From: Erysipelotrichaceae bacterium UBA6182
GTDB taxonomy: Bacteria; Bacillota_I; Bacilli_A; Erysipelotrichales; Erysipelotrichaceae
Length of the DNA stretch: 11,167 nt
NCBI GenBank assembly: GCA_002422065.1
Contig: DITO01000144.1
Location: forward strand, 1 to 11,167
Direction: 5' to 3'
Shown here: positions 1 through 7,441 of the stretch, in pieces
Numbering within the stretch: position 1 is the first letter of the stretch
Layout: the number at the start of each line of letters is the position of its first letter
Notes under the pieces: generated by a model
Told to the model about the DNA's origin: nothing
Databases searched by the model: none
What the model saw: only the letters and a program-made list of their open reading frames with translations
Position numbers and translations under genes: made by a program

Positions 1-165
1 TCAAGAGAAGTCTTACTTCAAAAAGTATGGGGATATGAAACGTTAGTAGAAACCCGTGCATGTGATGATACTATACGTCGTTTACGCAAGAAACTGATTG
101 GTTCTGGCATTAGTATAGATACAGTATGGGGATATGGGTTTAGAATCATGGAGTCAGCACCATGA
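1..165 (+). CDS. OmpR-family response regulator, C-terminal fragment (5' end outside window)
   Basis: The first 54 codons in frame 1 end at TGA 163-165 and encode the end of a winged-helix DNA-binding domain. The fragment contains REVLLQKVWGY, then the recognition-helix segment TRACDDTIRRLRKKL, then the terminal hairpin TVWGYGFRI, the pattern that closes OmpR/PhoB regulators. The receiver domain lies upstream of the window. The stop overlaps the kinase start at 162 (ATGA), so the two genes are translationally coupled and this is very probably the cognate regulator. The recognition segment, with ACDDTIRRLRKKL where 'VDxHIxxLRxKL' is usual, is slightly atypical. Its target genes cannot be told from the fragment. 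Confidence 0.93.
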   Translation, partial: SREVLLQKVWGYETLVETRACDDTIRRLRKKLIGSGISIDTVWGYGFRIMESAP

Positions 166-1478
166 AAAACATGACCTTTAAAGTAAAACTAACTTTTGTA
201 TTAAGTATTGTCTTAGCAAGTACTTTCCTTATTATCGGTATCTCATTTAATAGCATTATGAATACTTCAATTCTAAGGAATGCCCGAGAAGCAATCGTTG
301 ATTCACGTAATGTCATTACTTCATCAAATAGAATGAATCAAAGACTTTTTGTGTCAACACAAAACTTCACTATGTCAACTGATTATGTCAGTAATGAAGC
401 TGGAATGATGCATAGTCCTCATATGATGATGCTTCATCGAGTGATTGCCAATACACTCAAAGAAAATGAGATAATACCTTCTCCAGATATTCTAGAGTTG
501 CGTGTTAGTAATGAACTCTTTTATGTCAATCTAATAGAGAATCCTACCAATCAATCTCAATGGATTGTATTGTATGTTTCTATGACTTCATTAGAAAACC
601 TTAAAGCTAATCTAAATCTTATTCTATTTGTAATTATGATGATTATGCTCATGGTAGGGATTATTTTAATTTGGTTTGTATCTTCATCCATGACACTTCC
701 ACTTACACAACTTTCTGCTTTCGCAACTTCAGTAGGGCACGGTCATCGTCAGAGTGATCCTCATGTGTATCATGAGAAGGAACTCATTGACCTTCATGAC
801 TCAATGAATACCATGGTGTCTAATCTTCTTGAACAAGAACAAGCGAGTCGATATTTCTTTCAAAATGTTTCTCATGAGTTAAGAACCCCACTTCAAATCA
901 TATTAGCCCAACTTGAAGCATACCAATATGATTTTGTAAGTAAAGAAAACACTTTAAGTGTCATAACAAATCAAGGAGAACGTCTAAAACTTCTCATTGA
1001 TGATCTATTAGTACTCTCTAGATTAGAAGCACATAATGTGGATGTCATGGTAGAGTCCATTGATATTCGAGATGTGATTGAAGAGATTAGTTCTTCAATG
1101 CATGTGCTTCTTGAAGATAAGGGATTAGAGATGAAGTATCAGTTTCCAAATCATCCTGTCATATTTAAGATGGATGAATCGAGTTTAACTAAAGTTTTCT
1201 CAAACTTACTCACCAATGCGATACGATATTCTAAGTCAAAAATTATATGGGAAGTTATTGATCATAAGGATAATATTGAAGTTAAGATTTCTAATGATGG
1301 TGAAATGATTCCTGAGGACTTTAAAGGTAAAATCTTTGATCGCTTTGAAAAAGGGGATCGAGGTCATATTGGTATTGGGTTAGCTATTGTGAAGGCTGTA
1401 ATGGAACATTATGGTGGAAACATTGAAGTAGATTCTAATCCTGAGAAAACAACGTTTATTTTAAAATTTAAGAAATAA
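162..1478 (+). CDS. Membrane sensor histidine kinase of a two-component system
   Basis: A 438-residue kinase that autophosphorylates on histidine and passes phosphate to the regulator encoded just upstream. Visible in order: transmembrane segment about 9-31, extracytoplasmic sensor region about 32-150, second transmembrane segment about 152-174, HAMP linker about 175-226, H-box VSHELRTP with phospho-acceptor H238, N-box around N347-N352, G1-like SNDG at 377-380, F-box IFDRF 391-395, and G2 GIGLAIV at 404-410. The G1 box has NxG where many kinases have DxG, a variant common in this kinase group. A Met/His cluster MMHSPHMMMLH occupies residues 82-92 of the sensor region. The start has GGAG at 150-153, 8 nt upstream, inside the regulator gene, and overlaps the regulator stop by 4 nt. 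The signal is unknown; metal sensing is an inference from the cluster. Confidence 0.95.
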   Translation: MKNMTFKVKLTFVLSIVLASTFLIIGISFNSIMNTSILRNAREAIVDSRNVITSSNRMNQRLFVSTQNFTMSTDYVSNEAGMMHSPHMMMLHRVIANTLKENEIIPSPDILELRVSNELFYVNLIENPTNQSQWIVLYVSMTSLENLKANLNLILFVIMMIMLMVGIILIWFVSSSMTLPLTQLSAFATSVGHGHRQSDPHVYHEKELIDLHDSMNTMVSNLLEQEQASRYFFQNVSHELRTPLQIILAQLEAYQYDFVSKENTLSVITNQGERLKLLIDDLLVLSRLEAHNVDVMVESIDIRDVIEEISSSMHVLLEDKGLEMKYQFPNHPVIFKMDESSLTKVFSNLLTNAIRYSKSKIIWEVIDHKDNIEVKISNDGEMIPEDFKGKIFDRFEKGDRGHIGIGLAIVKAVMEHYGGNIEVDSNPEKTTFILKFKK

Positions 1479-1628
1479 GTGATTTCTTCATTTCTTACTA
1501 AAACCATTGCGATTGATTACTGATTGTATTAGATTTTAAATGTTCTTTTTAAACATTATCTTCTTATTCAGTGTACCTCAAAACATTTGGTGAGAGATAG
1601 TTTTAAGTATAAACTCTTGATTAATGTT

Positions 1629-1656
1629 TATAATCATTTTATGATGAGCAAAATGA
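1629..1656 (+). promoter_or_regulatory. Possible promoter -10 box with overlapping inverted repeats
   Basis: A perfect TATAAT lies at 1629-1634, about 38 nt before the zinc-ribbon gene start. No convincing -35 box is found at 16-18 nt spacing, so the promoter call is tentative. Directly after it are ATCAT-TTT-ATGAT (1633-1645) and a 7-bp pairing between TCATTTT (1634-1640) and AAAATGA (1650-1656), which could be an operator or a weak leader hairpin. Confidence 0.4.
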
Positions 1657-1671
1657 CAAAGAAGGAAAACT

Positions 1672-2082
1672 ATGCTTAATAAACTAAAATACTCATTTTA
1701 TCGCTTTATGAATGGACGCTATGGATTAGATCAACTTAGCTTAGCTCTTTTGATTATTACTTTTGTGTTATCTATTCTTGGTGGAATCTTCATTGGTCGT
1801 AGTGTCTGGGTAAGCCTTCTTATCTATGCTTTAAATCTAATCATTATATATCGTGTTTTCTCAAAAAAAATCAGAATACGCCAACAAGAAAATATGAAAT
1901 TCATGCGTTGGATAAAACCTATTCAGAATAAGCTTAAGTTATTTCAACTTAACTTAACTCAAAAACAATACAAACATTATCAATGTCCACAATGCAAAAA
2001 GACACTGCGTGTCCCAAGAGGTAGAGGTCACATTGAAATACAATGTCCTCGTTGTCATACTGCTTTTAATAAACGCTCTTAA
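1672..2082 (+). CDS. Small membrane protein with C-terminal zinc ribbon
   Basis: A 136-residue protein. The start FYRFMNGRYGLDQLS (residues 9-23) resembles a family of uncharacterised Clostridia and Erysipelotrichia proteins that I recall as 'zinc-ribbon domain-containing'. Two closely spaced hydrophobic segments, about 22-41 and 45-62, predict a membrane hairpin. A basic linker about 63-100 follows. The C-terminal zinc ribbon has C105-x2-C108 and C125-x2-C128, typical of a four-cysteine zinc site, and would face the cytoplasm if both helices cross the membrane. The start is supported by GAAGGA at 1661-1666, 5 nt upstream of the ATG. It stands alone between two gaps of 166-193 nt and appears to be monocistronic. 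The function is unknown; the ribbon could bind nucleic acid or a protein partner. Confidence 0.85.
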   Translation: MLNKLKYSFYRFMNGRYGLDQLSLALLIITFVLSILGGIFIGRSVWVSLLIYALNLIIIYRVFSKKIRIRQQENMKFMRWIKPIQNKLKLFQLNLTQKQYKHYQCPQCKKTLRVPRGRGHIEIQCPRCHTAFNKRS

Positions 2083-2213
2083 TTAAACAACTTCTTTAAG
2101 ATTGATTAACTACTAATTAGTCATAGTGAGTTAAATATCATAATGTTATTCTTCGTCTTTTTAACAAGATGAAAAAGTTATTACCTTCATTAAAACTGAC
2201 GTGTTATTTGCAG

Positions 2214-2241
2214 TATAATAAATACTTAAATGTTGGAGGAG
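2214..2241 (+). promoter_or_regulatory. Probable -10 box and strong ribosome binding site for the FMN enzyme gene
   Basis: TATAAT at 2214-2219 lies 29 nt before the ATG at 2249. A matching -35 box at the usual spacing is not obvious. GGAGGAG at 2235-2241 is a near-perfect Shine-Dalgarno sequence with 7 nt to the ATG, and fixes that start. Confidence 0.5.
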
Positions 2242-2248
2242 AAATAGA

Positions 2249-3268
2249 ATGAACTATCCACAGATATTAGAGAATGCTAAAAGTAAAATAAATAAACGTT
2301 GTAAGGTTTGTAGAGAATGTAATGGAATAGTATGTCGAGGTGAAGTTCCTGGTGTAGGAGGAAAAGGATCAGGAGAAGGTTTTATTAGAAACTGGAAAAA
2401 GTTTAATGAGATAAAGATTAATCTAGATACGATTGTTCCTAATAAAGAAATTCAAACATCCATTGAACTGTTTGGAATTTCATTTAAATATCCTGTCTTT
2501 GCGGCACCGATTGGAGCGGTTGGCCTTAATTACAGTGATGATTTGGATGATTATACCTATTCACAAGCCGTTGTAGGAGGATGTAAGAAAGCGGGGACGC
2601 TTGCTTTTACTGGAGATGGTGTTAAAGATGAGTTTTTCTATCGTCCTTTAGAAGTGATTGAAGAAAATGAAGGATGGGGTATACCAACGATTAAACCATG
2701 GGAAAAAGAAGAAATCATGGCAAAAATCAAGAAAGCCGAAGCTATAGGAGTGCCTGCAATTGCGATGGATATTGATGCTGCTGGACTTGTCACTTTAGCA
2801 CTACTTGGTAAACCTGTATCAACCAAATCAGTTGAAGATTTAAGAGAAATTATTGAATCTACTAAACTACCAGTGATTCTAAAAGGTGTCATGACAGCGT
2901 CAGGAGCTTTAAAAGCATTAGAAGCTGGAGCATATGGCATTGTAGTATCCAATCATGGAGGACGTGTACTCGATCATACTCCGGCAACGATTGAGGTTTT
3001 ACCTGAGATTGTAAAAGAAGTAAAAGGCCAAATGAAAATCTTTATTGATGGTGGTATTAGAAGTGGTGTTGATGTGTTTAAAGCGCTTGCTCTAGGAGCA
3101 GATGCGGTATTGATCGGTAGACCTTATGCTGTAATGGCGTATGGTGGAGGTGCTGATGCTGTCCAATTGTATACAGATAAAATTGGAAATGAACTTAAAG
3201 AAACAATGATTGTAACTGGTTGTAGTTCACTTCAAGACATTAATGAATCTTGCGTTTTTAAAATCTAA
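2249..3268 (+). CDS. FMN-dependent alpha-hydroxy-acid oxidising family protein (LldD/glycolate-oxidase-like)
   Basis: A 339-residue TIM-barrel flavoprotein of the family that oxidises 2-hydroxy acids with FMN. Seen directly: K212 in ILKG, the SNHGGR segment with H236 (catalytic base in the family) and R239 (substrate carboxylate), and the phosphate-binding signatures DGGIRSG (267-273) and IGRPYA (289-294). D174/D176 in MDID match the family's active-site aspartate region. The tyrosine-containing segment of glycolate oxidase is not recognisable here; residues 141-151 read EGWGIPTIKPW instead. The N-terminus carries C18-x2-C21-x2-C24-x4-C29 followed by a glycine-rich VPGVGGKGSG, which I recall as typical of a Clostridia-type subgroup. 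The protein is shorter than glycolate oxidase or LldD (about 360-400), mainly at the N-terminus. Substrate is unknown; lactate is only one possibility. It is a single gene followed by its own terminator. Confidence 0.9.
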   Translation: MNYPQILENAKSKINKRCKVCRECNGIVCRGEVPGVGGKGSGEGFIRNWKKFNEIKINLDTIVPNKEIQTSIELFGISFKYPVFAAPIGAVGLNYSDDLDDYTYSQAVVGGCKKAGTLAFTGDGVKDEFFYRPLEVIEENEGWGIPTIKPWEKEEIMAKIKKAEAIGVPAIAMDIDAAGLVTLALLGKPVSTKSVEDLREIIESTKLPVILKGVMTASGALKALEAGAYGIVVSNHGGRVLDHTPATIEVLPEIVKEVKGQMKIFIDGGIRSGVDVFKALALGADAVLIGRPYAVMAYGGGADAVQLYTDKIGNELKETMIVTGCSSLQDINESCVFKI

Positions 3269-3297
3269 CGGTCTTATCATAGAATGATTTATTGTAG

Positions 3298-3347
3298 AAC
3301 CTTATTATTAAAGAGGTATTTCCTAGTTAATAATAAGGTTTTTTCTT
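3298..3347 (+). terminator. Intrinsic terminator after the FMN enzyme gene
   Basis: A perfect 14-bp stem pairs AACCTTATTATTAA (3298-3311) with TTAATAATAAGGTT (3327-3340). The 15-nt loop contains a further AGG/CCT pairing, and the stem runs into TTTTCTT. It separates the FMN gene from the ABC transporter operon. Confidence 0.9.
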
Positions 3348-3360
3348 ATGATTAAGCGAC

Positions 3361-3392
3361 TTCAAACTCACTTCACATTCATGAATTATAGT
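3361..3392 (+). promoter_or_regulatory. Possible regulator-binding region and -10 box upstream of the ABC operon
   Basis: TTCAAAC (3361-3367) and TTCACAT (3372-3378) form an imperfect direct repeat with an 11-nt period, the spacing often used by OmpR-family regulators. A perfect 10-bp palindrome ATTCATGAAT (3377-3386) abuts a TATAGT -10-like box (3387-3392), 25 nt before the ATG. No good -35 box is present, which would fit an activated promoter. Autoregulation by the operon's own regulator is an inference. Confidence 0.35.
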
Positions 3393-3417
3393 ATTAAAGT
3401 AAAACAGGAGAAAAAAC

Positions 3418-5718
3418 ATGTTAACACTAAAAGATATCGTTAAATCATATAAAATTGGAACAACCAGTGTACAAGCACTTAAAGGGATAAACCTAAGCTT
3501 TAGAAGAAATGAGTTTGTATCGATTTTAGGACCTTCAGGATGTGGCAAGACAACCTTACTTAATCTTATAGGTGGTCTTGATCATATGGATAGTGGAGAT
3601 TTAATTATTGAAGGCATCTCAACTAAAGATTATAAAGATGGAGAGTGGGATCGCTATCGCAATGATGCGATTGGTTTTGTCTTTCAATCATATAATCTTA
3701 TTTCTCATTTGAGTGTCTTAGATAATGTCTCTATGGCATTAGCGTTAAGTGGAATTAAGAAGAAAGAAAGACTTGAGCGTGCTCGCAAAGTATTAATAGA
3801 AGTTGGACTTGAAGACCAAATGCATAAGAAACCAAATCAGTTATCTGGTGGACAAATGCAACGGGTTGCCATTGCGAGAGCTTTAGTGAATAACCCAACG
3901 ATCTTACTTGCAGATGAACCTACAGGGGCACTTGATACAGTAACTTCAGAATCAATCATGTCACTCATTCAATCACTTTCATCAGAAAGACTTGTGATCA
4001 TGGTGACTCATAACCCAGAGATTGCACAAGCGTATTCATCACGAATTATTCAATTAAGAGATGGAGAAGTCCTTTCTGATTCAAATCCATTTACATATGA
4101 GAATGAAGTAAAACGTAGTGAGTTTAAGACGGTCGCCATGTCTTATCTTAGTGCTTTAAATTCTTCTTTTAAGAACTTACTTACTAAAAAGGGAAGAACC
4201 ATAATTACATCCTTTGCAGGGTCTATTGGTATTATAGGGATTGCATTAGTACTTGCCTTATCCAATGGAATGGAAACGTATGTTTCAGCAATTGAAAGTG
4301 AAACCTTAGCAGGATTCCCATTACAACTTAATGAGAATGTCGTCACTAATGATCTTTCACAACGTCCGATAGATGTGTTTAGACCTGATGAAACCATAGC
4401 CTTAGATCAAGGTGTCATCGTAGATTCAGAGAGTGAACGTGTTGATCATACCAATCTCTTTAATGAATCCTCTTTAGCATTCATAGAATCACTTAACCCA
4501 CAATGGATTAATTCAGTGACGATACAACGCTCTATGACACTGAATGTTGCTACAAGTGTGAATGAAACACCTTCGTTTGTGACAACATCTTTAAGAAGTG
4601 GATTAGGACCACTTGCTTCTAATTCATCATTGTTCTTTGAACTTCCTCAAGATGAACAGTTCGTATTATCCATTTATGATCTTGTGGCAGGACGTTATCC
4701 TACTTCAGATAATGAAGCCATCTTTGTCTTAGAAGATGATTCATCCTTAGATCAAAGTGTCGTGAATGCATTACTTCTTAATCTATCAAATCCTTTTGAC
4801 TTCACTCAACTCCTTGAACATTCCTTTACCTATATTTCTCATGATGCTTTGTATGTTGTAGAAGAAGATCAAGTTGAGATTCAAACACTAGATACGACAC
4901 TCATGAATCATCCTTCAAATGCTACTGTGAATATTGTGGGTGTTATCCGTATTAAAGAAGGTTCAGGATCATCATTTCTTAATGTTGGGGTAGGAACACT
5001 CCCTAGCTTTAATCAAGCTTGGCTAGAACAAGCCTCTTCATCACAAGTCGCTGAACTTCAAAAAGAACAAACTGACATCAATGTATTAACAGGCATTCCA
5101 TTTAGTACTTTTAATACCTATGAAGCAACACTGCGCTCCATTGGTTCAGACTTAACTCCACAATCGATTCTTATCTTTCCTAAAGACTTTGAGAGTAAAA
5201 CATTGATTAAAGAAGCTTTTGATACGTATAATGAAACCGTAGAGTCACCAGATCAACTCATTGTCAGTGACTTAGCACAAACACTATCCTCTACAATATC
5301 ATCTCTCATAAGTACTATTACACTCATTCTCTCAGCTTTCGCAGCCATATCCTTGTTTGTGTCTTCCATTATGATTGGTATTATTACGTATGTAAGTGTG
5401 ATTGAAAGAACTAAAGAAATTGGAATTATGAGATCTCTTGGTGCTCGTAAAAAAGACATTAGTCGTATATTTAATGCAGAAGCATTAATTATAGGGTTGT
5501 TTGCTGGTATCTTAGGTATTGGATTAAGTTATGGCTTACTTGTTGGGGTAGATGCCTTTATTGAATCTTTCTTAGGTATCTCTAATTTTTCATCTTTACC
5601 TTCTTCCTATGCATTAGTCTTAATTGGCTTAAGTGCTGGTTTAACACTCATTGCAGGACTATTTCCTAGTAGAATGGCTGCTCATCAAGACCCTGTCGTT
5701 GCTCTTCGCAGCGAATAA
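3418..5718 (+). CDS. MacB-like ABC transporter, ATPase fused to permease
   Basis: A 766-residue half-transporter that should act as a dimer in the membrane. The ATPase domain (about 1-225) has Walker A GPSGCGKT (38-45), Q-loop Q90, signature LSGGQ (142-146), Walker B ILLADEP (162-168) and switch histidine H198. The permease part has one membrane helix about 261-282, a large extracytoplasmic domain about 285-628, and three more helices about 630-660, 690-709 and 733-749. The conserved FtsX/MacB cytoplasmic motif ERTKEIGIMRSLGA follows the second helix. Four helices with a big periplasmic-type domain is MacB/LolCDE-like and differs from BceB, which has ten helices. The start has AGGAG at 3406-3410. 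It leads an operon with a regulator (14-nt gap) and a kinase, which suggests the exported or removed substrate is also the sensed signal, for example a cell-envelope peptide. The substrate is unknown. Confidence 0.93.
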   Translation: MLTLKDIVKSYKIGTTSVQALKGINLSFRRNEFVSILGPSGCGKTTLLNLIGGLDHMDSGDLIIEGISTKDYKDGEWDRYRNDAIGFVFQSYNLISHLSVLDNVSMALALSGIKKKERLERARKVLIEVGLEDQMHKKPNQLSGGQMQRVAIARALVNNPTILLADEPTGALDTVTSESIMSLIQSLSSERLVIMVTHNPEIAQAYSSRIIQLRDGEVLSDSNPFTYENEVKRSEFKTVAMSYLSALNSSFKNLLTKKGRTIITSFAGSIGIIGIALVLALSNGMETYVSAIESETLAGFPLQLNENVVTNDLSQRPIDVFRPDETIALDQGVIVDSESERVDHTNLFNESSLAFIESLNPQWINSVTIQRSMTLNVATSVNETPSFVTTSLRSGLGPLASNSSLFFELPQDEQFVLSIYDLVAGRYPTSDNEAIFVLEDDSSLDQSVVNALLLNLSNPFDFTQLLEHSFTYISHDALYVVEEDQVEIQTLDTTLMNHPSNATVNIVGVIRIKEGSGSSFLNVGVGTLPSFNQAWLEQASSSQVAELQKEQTDINVLTGIPFSTFNTYEATLRSIGSDLTPQSILIFPKDFESKTLIKEAFDTYNETVESPDQLIVSDLAQTLSSTISSLISTITLILSAFAAISLFVSSIMIGIITYVSVIERTKEIGIMRSLGARKKDISRIFNAEALIIGLFAGILGIGLSYGLLVGVDAFIESFLGISNFSSLPSSYALVLIGLSAGLTLIAGLFPSRMAAHQDPVVALRSE

Positions 5719-5732
5719 AAAAGGAGATACTT

Positions 5733-6395
5733 ATGATACTTATTGTGGAAGATGATGTGTTACTAGCGCAAACACTAAAGACTTTTCTTACATCACAAAA
5801 TATGTCATGTGTGGTGGCTAGTGATGGAGAAGAAGCATTAAGTAAGATTGCAGAGTATACCATCACTGGGATGATTGTGGATATGATGATGCCAAAGATG
5901 GATGGAATATCTCTACTTTCTGCAATCACACATTTACATCCTAAACCATTTATTATCATGAGTACGGCTCTGGGTTCACTAGAAGACAAAGCAAAAGCAT
6001 TTGAAATGGGTGCTGATGATTATCTTGTGAAACCATATCATTTTAAAGAACTTGGTTATCGTATCCAAGCATTACTAAAAAGAACTAACAAAGATCAGCG
6101 TCATCAACTTGTCTTTAATCATAGTTTTTTAGATGAACAACAACTTCTTTGTATTGTACATGATCAAACGATTGTTTTAAGTAAGAAGGAATTCCAAGTT
6201 TTATTTCATCTGCTTAAACATCCCCAAACAATCTTCACTCGCAATCAACTCCTTGACTTAATATGGGGAGAATCATCATTATCTTATGATCGTACTGTGG
6301 ATACCCATATTAAATCAATTCGTGAGAAGGTTAAGAGTCCTGATTTTGAGATTGTGACTATACGAGGATTAGGGTATAAAGGAGTGCTTTTATGA
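5733..6395 (+). CDS. OmpR-family response regulator
   Basis: A 220-residue two-domain regulator. The receiver domain (about 1-115) has the acidic pocket E6-D7-D8, phospho-acceptor D50 in MIVDMMMPKMDG, the switch residue S77/T78 and K100-P101 in YLVKP. The winged-helix domain (about 125-220) contains the recognition segment DRTVDTHIKSIREKV and ends RGLGYKGVLL. The length is normal for OmpR/PhoB regulators. AAGGAG at 5721-5726, 6 nt before the ATG, supports the start. It lies 14 nt after the transporter gene and overlaps the kinase start by 4 nt, so it is the middle gene of a three-gene operon. By analogy with BceR-type systems it probably controls the transporter; this is an inference from order. 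Confidence 0.95.
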   Translation: MILIVEDDVLLAQTLKTFLTSQNMSCVVASDGEEALSKIAEYTITGMIVDMMMPKMDGISLLSAITHLHPKPFIIMSTALGSLEDKAKAFEMGADDYLVKPYHFKELGYRIQALLKRTNKDQRHQLVFNHSFLDEQQLLCIVHDQTIVLSKKEFQVLFHLLKHPQTIFTRNQLLDLIWGESSLSYDRTVDTHIKSIREKVKSPDFEIVTIRGLGYKGVLL

Positions 6396-7390
6396 AAAAA
6401 CTGAATTTCAAATTAACTTTAGCGATTATCTTAAGTTTCTTTGTGGCAACCCTTATACCAAGACTCTTAATGCGTTTTCTAGATGTCCGACTTCCTATTG
6501 AGTTTGTGGATTCTCCTATCTTTCTTATTGGAGGACTAGTGAGTGCATTTATCGCATTAAGTTTGTTTGCCTTATTATCAACCCATATTCTTATGCGTCG
6601 TATTCGAGCTTTACAAGCAGCAACACATCGTGTTCAAAGTGGTGTGTATGATGTCTTTATCGAAGATAAAGGTAATGATGAACTTTCTGCTTTGATTACT
6701 ACTTTTAATGATATGCAGCAAACCTTAGAATCAAATCAATACTTAAACCAAGAATTTGTTCGCAATGTATCACATCAGTTTAAAACACCGTTGAGTATTA
6801 TCTCAAGTTTAGTTCAAACTTTAGATCTTCAGGAATCACAAGAACCATATCGTGAGCGTTTACTTGAAGAGATTGATCAGTTAGCTTCGCTTACAGGCAC
6901 ATTATTAACATTATCTAAAGTAGAATCTTTTGAATATCTTTCAGTTCAATCCTTTGATGTGAGTGAAATGATACGAAGACTCATTATAGCAAAGCAACCG
7001 CTTTGGGAAGTAAAGCAGTGTGAATGGGAAGTAAGTGATGAATCACTCACATGTCATTCATATGCTCCTTATGTTCAAGAGATGGTTTCTAATATCCTTG
7101 ATAACATGATTCAATATGCTCCAGAGAAATCAACATTATCGGTTTCTATGTCTGAGATATCACAAAACATTATTTTAGAGTTTTCTAATCAAGGACCTCC
7201 TATTAGTCAGGAAGATCAAGAGCATATGTTTGATTTGTTTTATAAAGGGTCTCATTCTTCAGGATCTGGAGTAGGACTTCATTTAGTCAAGAGTATCCTT
7301 ACACGATTAAAAGGGGAGATTAGTGTAACATCCACACCTCTTTCAACAACCTTCAAAGTAGTCATACCTCATCATTCATCTTTGACGTGA
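6392..7390 (+). CDS. Sensor histidine kinase with minimal extracytoplasmic loop (cognate to the ABC transporter operon)
   Basis: A 332-residue kinase. Two membrane segments, about 8-29 and 43-66, are joined by a loop of only about a dozen residues. This leaves no room for an extracytoplasmic sensor domain, as in intramembrane-sensing kinases such as BceS. A HAMP-like linker (about 67-115) follows, then H-box NVSHQFKTP with phospho-acceptor H128, N-box N234-N238, G1-like SNQG (265-268), F-box MFDLFYKG (279-286) and G2 GSGVGLHLV (291-299). The G1 aspartate is replaced by N266, as in the first kinase of the window. It starts inside the regulator stop (ATGA 6392-6395), with GGAG at 6381-6384. The lack of a sensor domain suggests it reads the transporter or the membrane itself; that is inference. 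Confidence 0.94.
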   Translation: MKKLNFKLTLAIILSFFVATLIPRLLMRFLDVRLPIEFVDSPIFLIGGLVSAFIALSLFALLSTHILMRRIRALQAATHRVQSGVYDVFIEDKGNDELSALITTFNDMQQTLESNQYLNQEFVRNVSHQFKTPLSIISSLVQTLDLQESQEPYRERLLEEIDQLASLTGTLLTLSKVESFEYLSVQSFDVSEMIRRLIIAKQPLWEVKQCEWEVSDESLTCHSYAPYVQEMVSNILDNMIQYAPEKSTLSVSMSEISQNIILEFSNQGPPISQEDQEHMFDLFYKGSHSSGSGVGLHLVKSILTRLKGEISVTSTPLSTTFKVVIPHHSSLT

Positions 7391-7441
7391 GTTTTGAGTC
7401 AATTTTGCATAACATTCACGTAGGAATTAAAAGATAAGACT

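Noticed and set aside
1470..1488. Hairpin AAGAAAT-AAGTG-ATTTCTT over the first kinase's stop codon
   Set aside because: Seven AT-rich pairs and no proper T-run make it too weak to call a terminator.
1539..1557. Inverted repeat AATGTT / AACATT between the first kinase and the zinc-ribbon gene
   Set aside because: Six AT-rich base pairs are expected by chance in such sequence.
2106..2134. Hairpin TTAACTACT / AGT-g-AGTTAA after the zinc-ribbon gene
   Set aside because: AT-only stem with a bulge and no T-run directly after it. It may contribute to termination but cannot be supported; the 2083-2213 gap otherwise shows nothing clear.
2638..2952. 104-codon open frame on the minus strand
   Set aside because: It lies entirely inside the FMN enzyme gene, has no recognisable domain and no ribosome binding site; it is a shadow of the coding strand.
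4143..4397. 84-codon minus-strand open frame within the ABC transporter
   Set aside because: The plus-strand frame has all ABC and FtsX motifs in order; the reverse frame is low-complexity and unsupported.
5666..5989. 107-codon minus-strand open frame across the start of the response regulator
   Set aside because: It covers the receiver domain in antisense and has no motif or start signal of its own.
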